A stretch of 11,729 bases of DNA from Geoglobus sp. (GCA_015523645.1 WAJY01000174.1:1-11729), one strand, 5' to 3'; shown: positions 1 to 7,669, numbered from the stretch's first letter. Numbers and translations are program-made. The notes: generated by a model from the sequence alone, not told the origin.

Positions 1-771
1 ATGATTAAGAACTTCATCTGGATCGAGTCCATCATAGTCAAGAATCCCTCCTTTAGAATCAGAAACCGCAACGATCCTTGCTCCCATCTCATAAAGTGTC
101 TTTGCTGTCCAGTATCCAACATTTCCATATCCCTGTATCGCTATCGTGGCATCTTTCAGATCAATCCCTATTGCTCTTGCCGATTCCCTTGTTATTATTG
201 CAACCCCTCTCCCGGTTGCAGAGGTTCTTCCTAAAGAGCCACCCAAAGAGATTGGCTTTCCAGTTACTATTCCTGGAATAGCATAGCCCTTGTAAACGCT
301 GTATGTGTCCATCATCCAAGCCATCGTTTGCTCGTCTGTATACATATCGGGGGCTGGAATGTCTCTTTCTGGTCCGATAAAGGGCATCAAAACAGTTGTG
401 AATCTCCTAGTAAGCCGTTCAATTTCATTTATGCTGAGCTTCTTCACATCAACCCTTACTCCTCCTTTTCCTCCCCCAAATGGAATGTTAACCAAGGAGC
501 ACTTCCAGGTCATCCACATTGCAAGGGCTTTAACCTCATCCATCGTAACGTTTGGATGATACCTGACTCCTCCCTTGTATGGACCTCTCACACCACAGTG
601 CTGAACCCTGTATCCCGTAAAGATTTTCAAACTGCCATCATCCATTTTGACAGGAATCTTAAGCTCCACAGCTCTGTCAGGATATTTAAGATACTCCACC
701 ACATCTTCCTCTATCCCTGCTATCTCAGCCGATCTTTCTAGCTGGTAACAAGCCATCTCATACGGATTCAT
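1..771 (-). CDS. gdhA: Glutamate dehydrogenase (Glu/Leu/Phe/Val dehydrogenase family), N-terminal part; 3' end beyond the left edge
   Basis: This gene catalyses reversible oxidative deamination of glutamate to 2-oxoglutarate and ammonia with NAD(P)+, in the cytoplasm. The reading frame is open from an ATG at 769-771 to base 1, giving 257 residues; the family is about 415-420, so roughly 160 residues are missing. Visible motifs are GPYKGGVRYHP (61-72, substrate lysine K66), MTWKCSL (87-93, K90), the signature IPFGGGKGGV with catalytic K102, and IPAPDMYT (138-145) with catalytic D142. The start of the Rossmann domain follows as GYGNVG (214-219) and VSDSKGG. A strong Shine-Dalgarno (GGAGGTGG, 775-782) fixes the start. 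It overlaps the DUF357 gene by 14 nt and is the most distal gene of the minus-strand block. Whether it uses NAD or NADP cannot be decided from this part. Confidence 0.95.
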   Translation of the reverse strand, partial: MNPYEMACYQLERSAEIAGIEEDVVEYLKYPDRAVELKIPVKMDDGSLKIFTGYRVQHCGVRGPYKGGVRYHPNVTMDEVKALAMWMTWKCSLVNIPFGGGKGGVRVDVKKLSINEIERLTRRFTTVLMPFIGPERDIPAPDMYTDEQTMAWMMDTYSVYKGYAIPGIVTGKPISLGGSLGRTSATGRGVAIITRESARAIGIDLKDATIAIQGYGNVGYWTAKTLYEMGARIVAVSDSKGGILDYDGLDPDEVLNH

Positions 772-997
772 CTTCCACCTCCAGATAGCCTAAATTCCTC
801 CCTATCTCAAGCCAAGCCCAAGCCCAGACTATGCATTCAAATGCCCTAATAAGATCATTTTTTCGGAGGAAATAATCAGTGTCGTGTATATAAGCGTTTA
901 TATTGTCCACAAATTCACTTTTACCTCTTATTCTCAACTTCTCAATCCTTCTGAGCCACTTCAGAGTCTCACTTCTCAAATCCTCTTCAAGCGTCAT
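758..997 (-). CDS. DUF357 family small archaeal protein
   Basis: A 79-residue protein that I recognise as resembling the archaeal DUF357 family, whose function is unknown. It is predicted to be almost entirely alpha-helical and soluble: an acidic/basic N-terminal helix (MTLEEDLRSETLKWL), a middle part around VDNINAYIHDTDYFLRKND, and a helix with the repeated-tryptophan stretch IVWAWAWLEIG near residues 57-67. It has no signal peptide or metal motif. Its start overlaps the NfeD stop codon (ATGA, 994-997) and its end overlaps the glutamate dehydrogenase start by 14 nt, so it is almost certainly translated from the same message as both. The context gives no clear functional clue. The family assignment is by sequence recognition only. 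Confidence 0.8.
   Translation of the reverse strand: MTLEEDLRSETLKWLRRIEKLRIRGKSEFVDNINAYIHDTDYFLRKNDLIRAFECIVWAWAWLEIGRNLGYLEVEDESV
775..782 (-). promoter_or_regulatory. Shine-Dalgarno of glutamate dehydrogenase
   Basis: Read on the minus strand this is GGAGGTGG; its core GGAGGT ends 5 nt before the ATG. It lies inside the end of the DUF357 gene and decides the start of the dehydrogenase. Confidence 0.75.
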
Positions 998-2268
998 TTT
1001 TTCATCACTTTCAAAACCAAACCCTCTCTTCCAATCACAACAACCTCATCTCCACTCACAAGATTCTCCTGACTCTCAATTCTCCATAACTCCCCATCTA
1101 TTTTTGCCATTCCCTTTCCGTTGGAGAAGTAAACCACCTCTCCTTTTTTTCCAATAAGAGCTTCTGCGCCTACCTTTCTCTTCATTCTTTTTACTTGAAT
1201 CACCTTTAGGATTATGTAGGTCATGATAATCCCTAATCCAGTTGCTATTCCTCCTATAAGCAGGGGAAAGCTTTCGTAGAAAGCTTTTGGCATGAGGGGT
1301 TCTTCATAAAGCATGATGGATCCGAGAACAATGCAGAAAATTGAAGCAACACCAAGAATTCCGTAGGTGGAGGTTAAAAGCTCCGCAATAAGAAACAAAA
1401 CTCCCAGGATTATCAAAAGCACACCAAATGAATTCACCTCTATAACACCAAGTCCAAAGAGGGCAAGTATAAGGCATATCGCCCCAAGAACCTCTGCCCC
1501 AAAGCCCGGAGATGTTAGACCGAAAATTAAGGCATAAATCCCGATTATGAGAAGTATGGATGCAAGCTCTGGAGAAGAAATTAGATCAAATACCTTTGCC
1601 TTGAATGGCTTCTCAGCATAAACTATTTTCTCTCCCTTCGTTCTCAAAACAACCTTGCCTGCTGAAGTTTCAACTACCTTCCCGTCTATCTTATCAAGCA
1701 GGTCATCTATGCTGTCTGCGAGCACATCAATTATTCCATATCTGTATGCCTCCTTTGCAGATGCGCTGTAGGCTTCTCTGACAAATCTCTCAACAGCAGA
1801 GACGTTCCTTCCTCTCTTCTCTGCTATAGCCTTGGCATAGCTTGCGAGGTAGTTTACAGCCTTCTGCTCAACTTTTGGCTCTCCTACACCAAAGGTTATC
1901 GGGGTTGCTGCTCCGATTGATGTCCCATTTGCCATTCCGGCGATGTTTCCTGCAATAACAATTAGCGAGCCCGCCGACGCGGAAAATGAACCTGGTGGAA
2001 CGTATGTTATAACCGGAATTTTGCTGCTAAGCATAAGGGATATCATCTTTTCAGTTGAAGAAACCAATCCACCGGGTGTATCAATAACAATCAAAATTGC
2101 TCTAGCATTTCTCTCTTCAGCAAACTCAAAGGCTTTTTTCAGAGTCAGATAGCTACCCTCATTGATAGTCCCCTCTATTTTGACTTGAACTATCTCTCCA
2201 GCCGAAAGTTGAGTTAGAAAGACTAGAATAAGAATGAAAAGCAGTATATGCAACGAAATTCTTCCCAT
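994..2268 (-). CDS. nfeD: NfeD-type membrane-bound serine protease (ClpP-class)
   Basis: This is a 424-residue membrane protein with an N-terminal signal or anchor (1-23) and a ClpP/SppA-like protease domain (about 25-200). Four or five hydrophobic segments follow (about 235-358), then a C-terminal soluble NfeD OB-fold domain (about 365-424). Compared from memory with Pyrococcus PH1510, the catalytic pair is Ser98 in the SASAG motif and Lys136 in EQKAVNY. DTPGG (63-67) and the GTSIGAATP segment (115-123) are typical of the fold. PH1510 cleaves a hydrophobic C-terminal region of its stomatin partner; here no stomatin (slipin) gene is adjacent within the window. The gene lies 31 nt after leucyl-tRNA synthetase. 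A T-rich TATA-like sequence sits about 25 nt upstream of the start, so a separate promoter is possible. Downstream it is coupled to DUF357 by a 4-nt overlap. Confidence 0.92.
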   Translation of the reverse strand: MGRISLHILLFILILVFLTQLSAGEIVQVKIEGTINEGSYLTLKKAFEFAEERNARAILIVIDTPGGLVSSTEKMISLMLSSKIPVITYVPPGSFSASAGSLIVIAGNIAGMANGTSIGAATPITFGVGEPKVEQKAVNYLASYAKAIAEKRGRNVSAVERFVREAYSASAKEAYRYGIIDVLADSIDDLLDKIDGKVVETSAGKVVLRTKGEKIVYAEKPFKAKVFDLISSPELASILLIIGIYALIFGLTSPGFGAEVLGAICLILALFGLGVIEVNSFGVLLIILGVLFLIAELLTSTYGILGVASIFCIVLGSIMLYEEPLMPKAFYESFPLLIGGIATGLGIIMTYIILKVIQVKRMKRKVGAEALIGKKGEVVYFSNGKGMAKIDGELWRIESQENLVSGDEVVVIGREGLVLKVMKK

Positions 2269-2299
2269 GATCTTATGTAAAAAGACTTTGATAAAAAGG
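2269..2299 (-). promoter_or_regulatory. Short LeuRS-NfeD spacer with possible TATA box
   Basis: This 31-nt gap reads CCTTTTTATCAAAG and then CTTTTTACATAAG on the minus strand. The first element is centred about 25 nt before the NfeD ATG, as expected for a TATA box of a leaderless or very short-leader transcript. The two T-runs could equally serve as a weak archaeal termination signal after leucyl-tRNA synthetase. No Shine-Dalgarno is seen before NfeD. Both readings are inference. Confidence 0.35.
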
Positions 2300-5098
2300 T
2301 TACTGGATGTAGATTGCAGGTCTTCCCGGCATTGCTATTCTTCTCCTATCCTCCGGAACTCTCTCTTCATTAAAATCAAGAACAAGACCTGTTTCGCTCT
2401 CTATAAACTCCTTGGCATTCATCACAATCTTTCTTTCATCAATTTCAGCAAAGTCATATCCTTCTTTAAAAATCCTCTTTAGGAAGCTCTGAACCTCTTT
2501 TGCCATATTTCTAAGTCTTTCATCTGACATCAATTCTTTCATAGCTTCACTCATGTTCCCCGTTCTTTTCACAACCTCCACAGCCTTTCTCTTCCATTCC
2601 TCAGCAAATACTATGTAGGCTTTTCTAGCATCACTCACAAACTTTTTAATCTCCTTTATATCCTCAATGAGTGTTCTGAGGTATTCTTCAGCAGTTTCCA
2701 GCTGCTCGTTTACCTTGCTTTTATCATACTCAGGATATTTCTCCAGACTTATGAAGGAATCGTGTTTCCAGTGCCATATCTCCTCGCAAATGTGGGGGGT
2801 GAATGGTGTGAGGAGTTTAAGCCAGTCGTCAAAGATCAATGCAAGATTTTTCCCGCCTCTTCTCAAATACCACCTTACATCCGCCATGACTTCAAAGAAA
2901 GCTGTGTTTACCGCTCTTCTTGTTTGAAGCTTGTCCATTGCATCTCTTGTATCCTTTATAGCCCTCTGAAATCTGCTTATCAGCCATCTGTCTAGATCAT
3001 CGATCTCATCAACATCCTTGAGATAATGCTTTTTGGCTAGGGTGTAAAGCCTTGCAAGGTGAGCAGAAAGATTCTCAACATCTCTTCTCTTCCAGTCTGC
3101 ATCGCTCTCATATTCCGAGGCGTGGAGAATGTACATTCTTGTAACGTCTGCTCCAAACTCCATAACGGCTCTTTTTAATGTAAGAAGAGGACCTTTGCTT
3201 TTGCTCATCTTCTTTCCTTCTAGGCTAACAAAGCCGTTTATTGCTATTGATCTTGGCCAGTATTTCCTTGGAAACAGGGCAATGTGATGAAAGAGGAAAA
3301 AGAGAAGGTGATTTGCGACAAGATCCTTTCCACTGCTCCTGAGATCAACTGGATACCAGTATTCAAAGTCCTCTCTTATCTCGTTCAGAAGGTTCTCCTC
3401 TACTCCCGTTTTTGAACTAACTTCCTTCAAATCACCCTTTCCAAAAAAAATGAAGTCGAAGAATTCTGGTGTGAGGTTTTCAGGCTTGATCAAGCCGTCA
3501 TTTATATACCTTGATATTATGTAGTAAGCCATGTAAATTGTTGAGTCTGAAAGGCTCTCAATCAACCACTCCCTGTCCCATGGAATTCTTGTTCCAAGCC
3601 CCTTCCTTCTGGCGCATGCCTTGTCTTTCAGCCATTCGATCTTGTTTCTGAACTCTTCCTTGTAGTATTCAGGTATTATCTCCATCTCCTCAAGCCATTC
3701 CAGAACTTTTTCCTTCCACTCCCTCCTTGAATAGTTCAGGAACCACTGGTCTTCCACAACCTTAACAACACACTTCGTCCCGCACCTACAAATCACCGGC
3801 TTCTCACTGAACTCGTAAAAGACATCTCCGACTCCAGCTTTAATCAGATCATCATGAACAATATCTTTTGCAAGTGACACCTTCATTCCTGAATACTTTC
3901 CGGTATTTTCAAGCATGATTCCTTTGTGAAACTCCTTTTTGTATACCATCTTTGTTGCTTTGTCGAGAAGATCAACAGATCTCTGGGATTCTATGTTCAG
4001 CTCTTTCACAGCGCCTTCTGCAGGTATGGGGTAGTTTTCTCCCTCAATCCTGATTAGGACTACTGGCTTAAGCTCCTCCAGAATTTGCCTCGGTATTCCA
4101 TATTTTTCAAGTGTCTGGCTTTTCCTGAAATCTTGGATGGCAACATAGTCAAATGGGGCATGTGCTGGGACAGACATCACAACCCCGGTTGCGTTATCTG
4201 TATCAACAAACTCTGCAGGGAGAATTGGGACTTTTCTCTTTGTCACAGGATTCACAACTCTTCTGCCAAAAAACTCCTTGGCATCCACCTCCTCTATGAA
4301 CTCAACTTCCTTGCCTGCATACTTCAGCTTCTCGAAAGCCTCCTTGCTAATAATCCACTTTTCTCCATCAACATAAGCCTTCACGTAACTCGCAGGCTTC
4401 AGCCAGATGTTTGTTACACCAAAGACGGTTTCAGGTCTCAAAGTGGCACATGGAAAAACCAGGTCATTATCCTCAAACCTAAACTTTATGACCGTGAATT
4501 CAACAATTGTAGCAGACTCTCCAGCCAAGAGATCGTGATCTTCAACAGGGTTATCGTCGTGCGGGCAGTATCTGACAGGATGACTCCCCTTCACAATCAG
4601 ACCCATCTCTTTCAGCTTCCAGTACTGCCACTCGATAAACCTCTGATAGCTTTCATCCATTGTTGTGAACTTTCTTCTCCAATCTATTGAATATCCAATC
4701 ATCTTCAGCGCTCTTTCAGCCTCCTTTGAAAAGTATTCAACCACCTTCTCGGGTGTTGTGAGTTTTATCAACTCTTCATACGGAACATCATGATATCTCG
4801 TGTAAACATCTATCGTCCTCTCATCTCTCTTCGCTATCAGCTCTGCTAAGCCGATTATTGGAGTGCCTGTTACATGAAATCCCATGGGAAAAAGGACGTT
4901 GTAGCCGAGCATTCTTTTGTATCTTGCAACAGCATCCCCAATTGTAAACGTTCTCGTATGACCGGCATGAAGATTTCCATTTAAATACGGATAGGGGATT
5001 GTAATGAAAAATTTCTCCTTTTCAGATCGATCAGGCTGAAATATGCCATGATTTTCCCATTCTCTCTGCCATTTCTCTTCAATCTCCTTGAAGTTCAT
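2300..5098 (-). CDS. leuS: Leucyl-tRNA synthetase, archaeal type
   Basis: This class I synthetase charges tRNA-Leu with leucine in the cytoplasm. The 932-residue length is typical of archaeal/eukaryotic-type LeuRS. The HIGH-equivalent is HAGH (44-47) after PYPYLNGNL, and the KMSKS loop is at 630-634. The CP1 editing domain shows the threonine-rich ATLRPETVFGVTN (218-230) and GVVMSVPAHAPFDYVA (305-320) with the conserved editing aspartate D317. A Cys cluster at 437/439/443 suggests a zinc site. WLIESLSDSTIYMAYY (511-526) belongs to the catalytic core. The anticodon-binding helical domain follows, then the archaeal C-terminal extension ending PGRPAIYIQ, which recognises the long variable arm. 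The start at 5098 is the only sensible one, since an ATG 5 nt upstream hits a stop at once. There is no Shine-Dalgarno; a TATA-like element about 26 nt upstream suggests its own promoter. Confidence 0.98.
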   Translation of the reverse strand: MNFKEIEEKWQREWENHGIFQPDRSEKEKFFITIPYPYLNGNLHAGHTRTFTIGDAVARYKRMLGYNVLFPMGFHVTGTPIIGLAELIAKRDERTIDVYTRYHDVPYEELIKLTTPEKVVEYFSKEAERALKMIGYSIDWRRKFTTMDESYQRFIEWQYWKLKEMGLIVKGSHPVRYCPHDDNPVEDHDLLAGESATIVEFTVIKFRFEDNDLVFPCATLRPETVFGVTNIWLKPASYVKAYVDGEKWIISKEAFEKLKYAGKEVEFIEEVDAKEFFGRRVVNPVTKRKVPILPAEFVDTDNATGVVMSVPAHAPFDYVAIQDFRKSQTLEKYGIPRQILEELKPVVLIRIEGENYPIPAEGAVKELNIESQRSVDLLDKATKMVYKKEFHKGIMLENTGKYSGMKVSLAKDIVHDDLIKAGVGDVFYEFSEKPVICRCGTKCVVKVVEDQWFLNYSRREWKEKVLEWLEEMEIIPEYYKEEFRNKIEWLKDKACARRKGLGTRIPWDREWLIESLSDSTIYMAYYIISRYINDGLIKPENLTPEFFDFIFFGKGDLKEVSSKTGVEENLLNEIREDFEYWYPVDLRSSGKDLVANHLLFFLFHHIALFPRKYWPRSIAINGFVSLEGKKMSKSKGPLLTLKRAVMEFGADVTRMYILHASEYESDADWKRRDVENLSAHLARLYTLAKKHYLKDVDEIDDLDRWLISRFQRAIKDTRDAMDKLQTRRAVNTAFFEVMADVRWYLRRGGKNLALIFDDWLKLLTPFTPHICEEIWHWKHDSFISLEKYPEYDKSKVNEQLETAEEYLRTLIEDIKEIKKFVSDARKAYIVFAEEWKRKAVEVVKRTGNMSEAMKELMSDERLRNMAKEVQSFLKRIFKEGYDFAEIDERKIVMNAKEFIESETGLVLDFNEERVPEDRRRIAMPGRPAIYIQ

Positions 5099-5116
5099 GG
5101 CATGAATTAAATCATT

Positions 5117-5130
5117 GGTTAAAAATATTT
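5117..5130 (-). promoter_or_regulatory. leuS: Possible internal promoter for leucyl-tRNA synthetase
   Basis: On the minus strand the sequence AAATATTTTTAACC spans the end of the PssA gene, centred about 26 nt before the LeuRS ATG. That is the spacing expected for a TATA box with a leaderless transcript. The LeuRS start lacks a Shine-Dalgarno, which fits. It could instead be ordinary AT-rich coding sequence. Confidence 0.35.
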
Positions 5131-5694
5131 GCCCAACCTTCCACTGAGCAGTGGAGTGGTTAGGTAAAGTGCGTTGAGAATTAAAACAGCATAAACAAAA
5201 TTAGAATTGAAAAATGAGGCAATTATAAATATTGATGCAAATCCCAGAATGTAGGGATTCTTTATTTTTGGATATTCTATCTTGGATATCATCAGAAAAG
5301 CTAGGATTATGCTTGAAAAACCTGCAATTTTCTCGCCAAATAGAATCAGGAGGGATATGCTAATAAGGGATGCTGAACTTATGGGAAAGCCAATAAAGTT
5401 TCTTTGCTCCTCAGCCGTAAACCTTGCAAGCCTGTACATTCCTGCAAGCAAATATGGAAGGGAGAGCATAGGAAAAAATATGGATGTTGCCATTCCAAAT
5501 GATGCAAAATCTGCTAGCGAATCTACAAATTTACCATATTTTCCGGAATAGCCTTTTCTGGCAAAGTAGCCGTCGAGACCATCCATGATCATTGACATGA
5601 AGATGTACCTTGGATCCCTAAGCCAGATTGCCAGAAACCCAAAAAGAACGTTAAGAAAGGAGAAGTAATCTGCAAAGTCAAGATGTTTTTTCAT
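5119..5694 (-). CDS. pssA: CDP-alcohol phosphatidyltransferase, probable archaetidylserine synthase
   Basis: This is a 191-residue polytopic membrane enzyme of the CDP-alcohol phosphatidyltransferase family. It has the signature D38-GL-D41-G-YF-AR, then G54, D58 and D62, whose aspartates bind CDP and the metal. Given its neighbour (archaetidylserine decarboxylase), the likely reaction is CDP-archaeol plus serine to archaetidylserine. About five or six hydrophobic segments follow the signature. I chose the ATG at 5692-5694 (MKKHLDFADY), which places the first helix normally and overlaps the decarboxylase by 17 nt. A longer start at 5745 would add 17 basic residues and overlap by 68 nt, which is less likely. 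A GGTGG sequence lies upstream of the chosen start. Serine rather than inositol or glycerol as acceptor is inferred from context. Confidence 0.9.
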   Translation of the reverse strand: MKKHLDFADYFSFLNVLFGFLAIWLRDPRYIFMSMIMDGLDGYFARKGYSGKYGKFVDSLADFASFGMATSIFFPMLSLPYLLAGMYRLARFTAEEQRNFIGFPISSASLISISLLILFGEKIAGFSSIILAFLMISKIEYPKIKNPYILGFASIFIIASFFNSNFVYAVLILNALYLTTPLLSGRLGKYF

Positions 5695-6256
5695 CTCTAA
5701 TCGCCACCGTCTCCCCAGCCTTAATTTTCTCTCCCTTCTTAACAACGAATCTGTAGTTTTCAGGAATTTGTAGGGTTACTCTTGAGCCAAAAACTATCAT
5801 TCCTATTCTCTGACCCTTTCTGACACTCTCTTTTTCTCTCACATAGCATATTATCCTTCTTGCAAGAAATCCGGCTATTTGCTCAACAACAAACACTCCA
5901 TCTTTACTTCTAATCCAGATTCTGTTTGTTTCATTCCTTATTCCCTTAAGAAAAGCCGGCATGAATTTGCCGGGTATGTATTCAATCCTCTCCACAACTC
6001 CGTCGCATGGCGATCTGTTGACATGGCAATCAAGCAGTCCCATGAATATCTCCAGCCTGTTTTCTGAAAGATAATCGATTCTACCATCTGCAGGAGATAC
6101 AACACCATCACCAATCCTCCTCTCAGGATCTCTGAAAAAGAAGGCTGTAAAGACTGACAATGAGAGAAAAAGAATTGATAGGGGTAGATAGAGAATAAGA
6201 GATATCAGAGAAAGTCCCAGAAAAAGGAGTATCATTTTGATTCCTGTTCTCTCCAT
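5678..6256 (-). CDS. asd: Archaetidylserine (phosphatidylserine) decarboxylase proenzyme
   Basis: This pyruvoyl-dependent membrane enzyme decarboxylates archaetidylserine to archaetidylethanolamine. Its 192 residues match the short, PSD-A-like archaeal form. It has two adjacent hydrophobic segments (about 8-40), then FFRDPERR (40-47), SPADG (54-58) and DCHVNRSPCDG (76-86). The self-cleavage site is FGSRV: cleavage between G157 and S158 would turn Ser158 into the pyruvoyl group of the alpha chain. The ATG at 6254-6256 is supported by a Shine-Dalgarno GAGGTGG (6264-6270) 7 nt upstream; a second ATG 21 nt later would form an ATGA junction with the archaeosortase stop. The gene overlaps archaeosortase by 25 nt upstream and PssA by 17 nt downstream, indicating coupled translation of all three. 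Confidence 0.94.
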   Translation of the reverse strand: MERTGIKMILLFLGLSLISLILYLPLSILFLSLSVFTAFFFRDPERRIGDGVVSPADGRIDYLSENRLEIFMGLLDCHVNRSPCDGVVERIEYIPGKFMPAFLKGIRNETNRIWIRSKDGVFVVEQIAGFLARRIICYVREKESVRKGQRIGMIVFGSRVTLQIPENYRFVVKKGEKIKAGETVAIRDEKTS

Positions 6257-6987
6257 GTTTCAACCACCTCGTCCTTCACATTGTAGATGAAGTCTGCAAA
6301 CTCAGGGAGCAGTTTGAATACAGCAAGGGAGATGAGAATGAGGGCTATGGTTGCAAGAATTTTTGAGATTACATGATGGGCTATGTAGAAGCTGTTCTCA
6401 CCAAACCACTGGTTTCCAAAAGCTGAGGTTATGAATACGTTTCTTAAAAGATTCAGAATATAGATTACCGGAACGGAGACAAGAAAAGCATATATTCTTC
6501 TCCTGAAATCAGCTTTTGTTGAAATAACGATTCCTGTAAAGAGAGCCATGCTCTCTATTCCTGTGCACGCAAGTATTATCTCAACATACCTTCCATTGCA
6601 CTGAAGAATCTTTTCGCTGAATTTTGTTATGCTAAAGCCCAGCAATTTTGCAGTCACAACAGTCATAGTGGCTGTGTGAACTATCAGCAAATCTTTCAGC
6701 CAGGTCAGTGCGAATGTGAAGTAAATGAGAGATGAGGTAAAAGCCAGCAAGGAGAGCTCAGCAAAAACATCTTTGTTGTTGGCTTTGAGTATTGTCAAGC
6801 CTATAAATGTAAACAGGAGAAATGCAAGAATCATTATTGCGGTGTTGTAGTAGTCTGAGACATTAAGGTAGTGGTTTGTCTTCATAAGCCACACCAACCC
6901 AAAAAAAAGCCATGCTAAAAAACCAATGACCCTTCTCTTAGTTAGGGCATGGATGAGCATGGCTAGCATTGAAAGAAATTCGAGCAT
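6232..6987 (-). CDS. artA: Archaeosortase A (exosortase/archaeosortase family transpeptidase)
   Basis: This 251-residue integral membrane protein has about seven or eight hydrophobic segments. The family signature is clear: ILACTGIESMALFTG with catalytic Cys141, ILNLLRNVFIT with Arg182, and IAHHVISK with His204. The closing segment ending FKLLPEF is like that of haloarchaeal ArtA. In Haloferax volcanii the homologue processes PGF-CTERM proteins by removing the C-terminal transmembrane segment, and their lipid anchoring depends on the archaetidylserine synthase and decarboxylase. Here the genes for those two enzymes follow directly with overlaps. The start at 6987 gives a full N-terminus with one hydrophobic segment before the KRR turn; no Shine-Dalgarno is seen, and a TATA-like box about 27 nt upstream suits leaderless transcription. 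Nothing encoded in this window ends in a recognisable PGF-CTERM tail, so the substrates lie elsewhere. Confidence 0.92.
   Translation of the reverse strand: MLEFLSMLAMLIHALTKRRVIGFLAWLFFGLVWLMKTNHYLNVSDYYNTAIMILAFLLFTFIGLTILKANNKDVFAELSLLAFTSSLIYFTFALTWLKDLLIVHTATMTVVTAKLLGFSITKFSEKILQCNGRYVEIILACTGIESMALFTGIVISTKADFRRRIYAFLVSVPVIYILNLLRNVFITSAFGNQWFGENSFYIAHHVISKILATIALILISLAVFKLLPEFADFIYNVKDEVVETWREQESK
6264..6270 (-). promoter_or_regulatory. Shine-Dalgarno of archaetidylserine decarboxylase
   Basis: GAGGTGG on the minus strand, 7 nt before the ATG at 6254-6256 and inside the end of the archaeosortase gene. It favours that start over the internal ATG at 6233-6235. Confidence 0.7.
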
Positions 6988-7027
6988 GATAACGAAAATT
7001 TATCAACTGAATTTAAGATATTCGCAT
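6988..7027. promoter_or_regulatory. Divergent promoter region between archaeosortase and PHP genes
   Basis: This 40-nt spacer appears to serve both directions. Toward the PHP gene, AAATTTATC (6996-7004) is centred about 28 nt before the GTG at 7028. Toward archaeosortase, minus-strand TCTTAAATTC (7018-7009) is centred about 27 nt before the ATG at 6987. Neither start has a convincing Shine-Dalgarno, so both transcripts may be leaderless. If the PHP protein instead starts at the ATG at 6986, the two start codons overlap in a CATG and there is no spacer at all. Confidence 0.45.
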
Positions 7028-7669
7028 GTGGATCTGCACATTCACAGCATCTATTCAGATGGTAAAGGTAAGATTGATGAGATAGCAAGAAAGGCAAAGG
7101 AAAGGGGTTTGAAGGTAATTGCAATAGTTGACCACTCCTTAGACCACCCGCTGGGGCTGAATGAGAGGAAGGCGATTAAAAGGAGAATTGAGATGGAGAA
7201 TGCGGAGAGCAAGCATGGTATCAGGATTTTTGATGGAGTTGAGTGTGCAATACTTGAGAACGGAGAACTGCTTCTCCCAAGGCATGATTTTGATTTAATC
7301 ATAGCATCAATCCACTCCGCCTTGACACCAACCGAATCTTACAGAAGAATAAAGAGGTGTGTGGAGAAGCACGAGTTTCACATACTCGGGCATTTGCATG
7401 CTGAGATGTTCTCACTCGATGGCTTTGATGTGGAAAAAGACGCAGAGATTTTAGACATTCTTGAGGAGAACGATATAGCTTTGGAGCTTAATTCCTATCA
7501 CAGATCTCCTCCATACGAAACGCTAAAGTTGTGTGAGAACAAAAGGTTGCTGTATTCCTTTGCCAGTGATGCCCATGAGGTTGGAAGAGTTGGAGATATA
7601 GATTTCTCAAAAAAAGTGGCAAAGATTTATCTTCGAAAGGGCAGAAACTTATTGGATGAGATATATTAG
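7028..7669 (+). CDS. PHP-domain metal-dependent phosphoesterase
   Basis: A 213-residue stand-alone PHP domain, the fold of histidinol phosphatases, polymerase-associated phosphoesterases and small-molecule phosphoesterases. Metal-binding residues are all in place: DLHIHS (H4, H6) with D11, VDH (H36), GVE (E72), SIH (H96), HILGHLH (H122, H124) and the closing SDAH (D181, H183). It is therefore probably an active di- or trinuclear metal hydrolase in the cytoplasm; the substrate cannot be told from sequence. I chose the GTG at 7028 because family members usually begin two or three residues before DLHIHS and a TATA-like box sits 28 nt upstream. An in-frame ATG at 6986 would add 14 residues and overlap the archaeosortase start. 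It is the first gene of the plus-strand set and overlaps the Nudix gene by 14 nt. Confidence 0.88.
   Translation: MDLHIHSIYSDGKGKIDEIARKAKERGLKVIAIVDHSLDHPLGLNERKAIKRRIEMENAESKHGIRIFDGVECAILENGELLLPRHDFDLIIASIHSALTPTESYRRIKRCVEKHEFHILGHLHAEMFSLDGFDVEKDAEILDILEENDIALELNSYHRSPPYETLKLCENKRLLYSFASDAHEVGRVGDIDFSKKVAKIYLRKGRNLLDEIY

Noticed and set aside
328..741. Plus-strand frames of up to 137 codons at the left edge
   Set aside because: They are antisense to the glutamate dehydrogenase, whose motifs are unmistakable; their products look like reverse-strand translation.
4085..4690. A 201-codon open frame on the plus strand inside leucyl-tRNA synthetase
   Set aside because: It lies wholly antisense to strongly conserved synthetase motifs, its product is Cys- and His-rich without family resemblance, and it has no promoter or ribosome binding site. 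It is a shadow frame.
5695..5745. N-terminal extension of 17 residues on PssA
   Set aside because: It is rich in Arg/Lys, lies inside the decarboxylase gene, and precedes the ATG that places the first membrane segment as in the family. Kept only as an alternative start.
6926..7027. Longer N-terminus of the PHP protein, from an ATG at 6926 or 6986
   Set aside because: The ATG at 6926 reads antisense through the archaeosortase start. The one at 6986 remains possible but lacks a Shine-Dalgarno and adds residues not usual before the DLHIHS motif.
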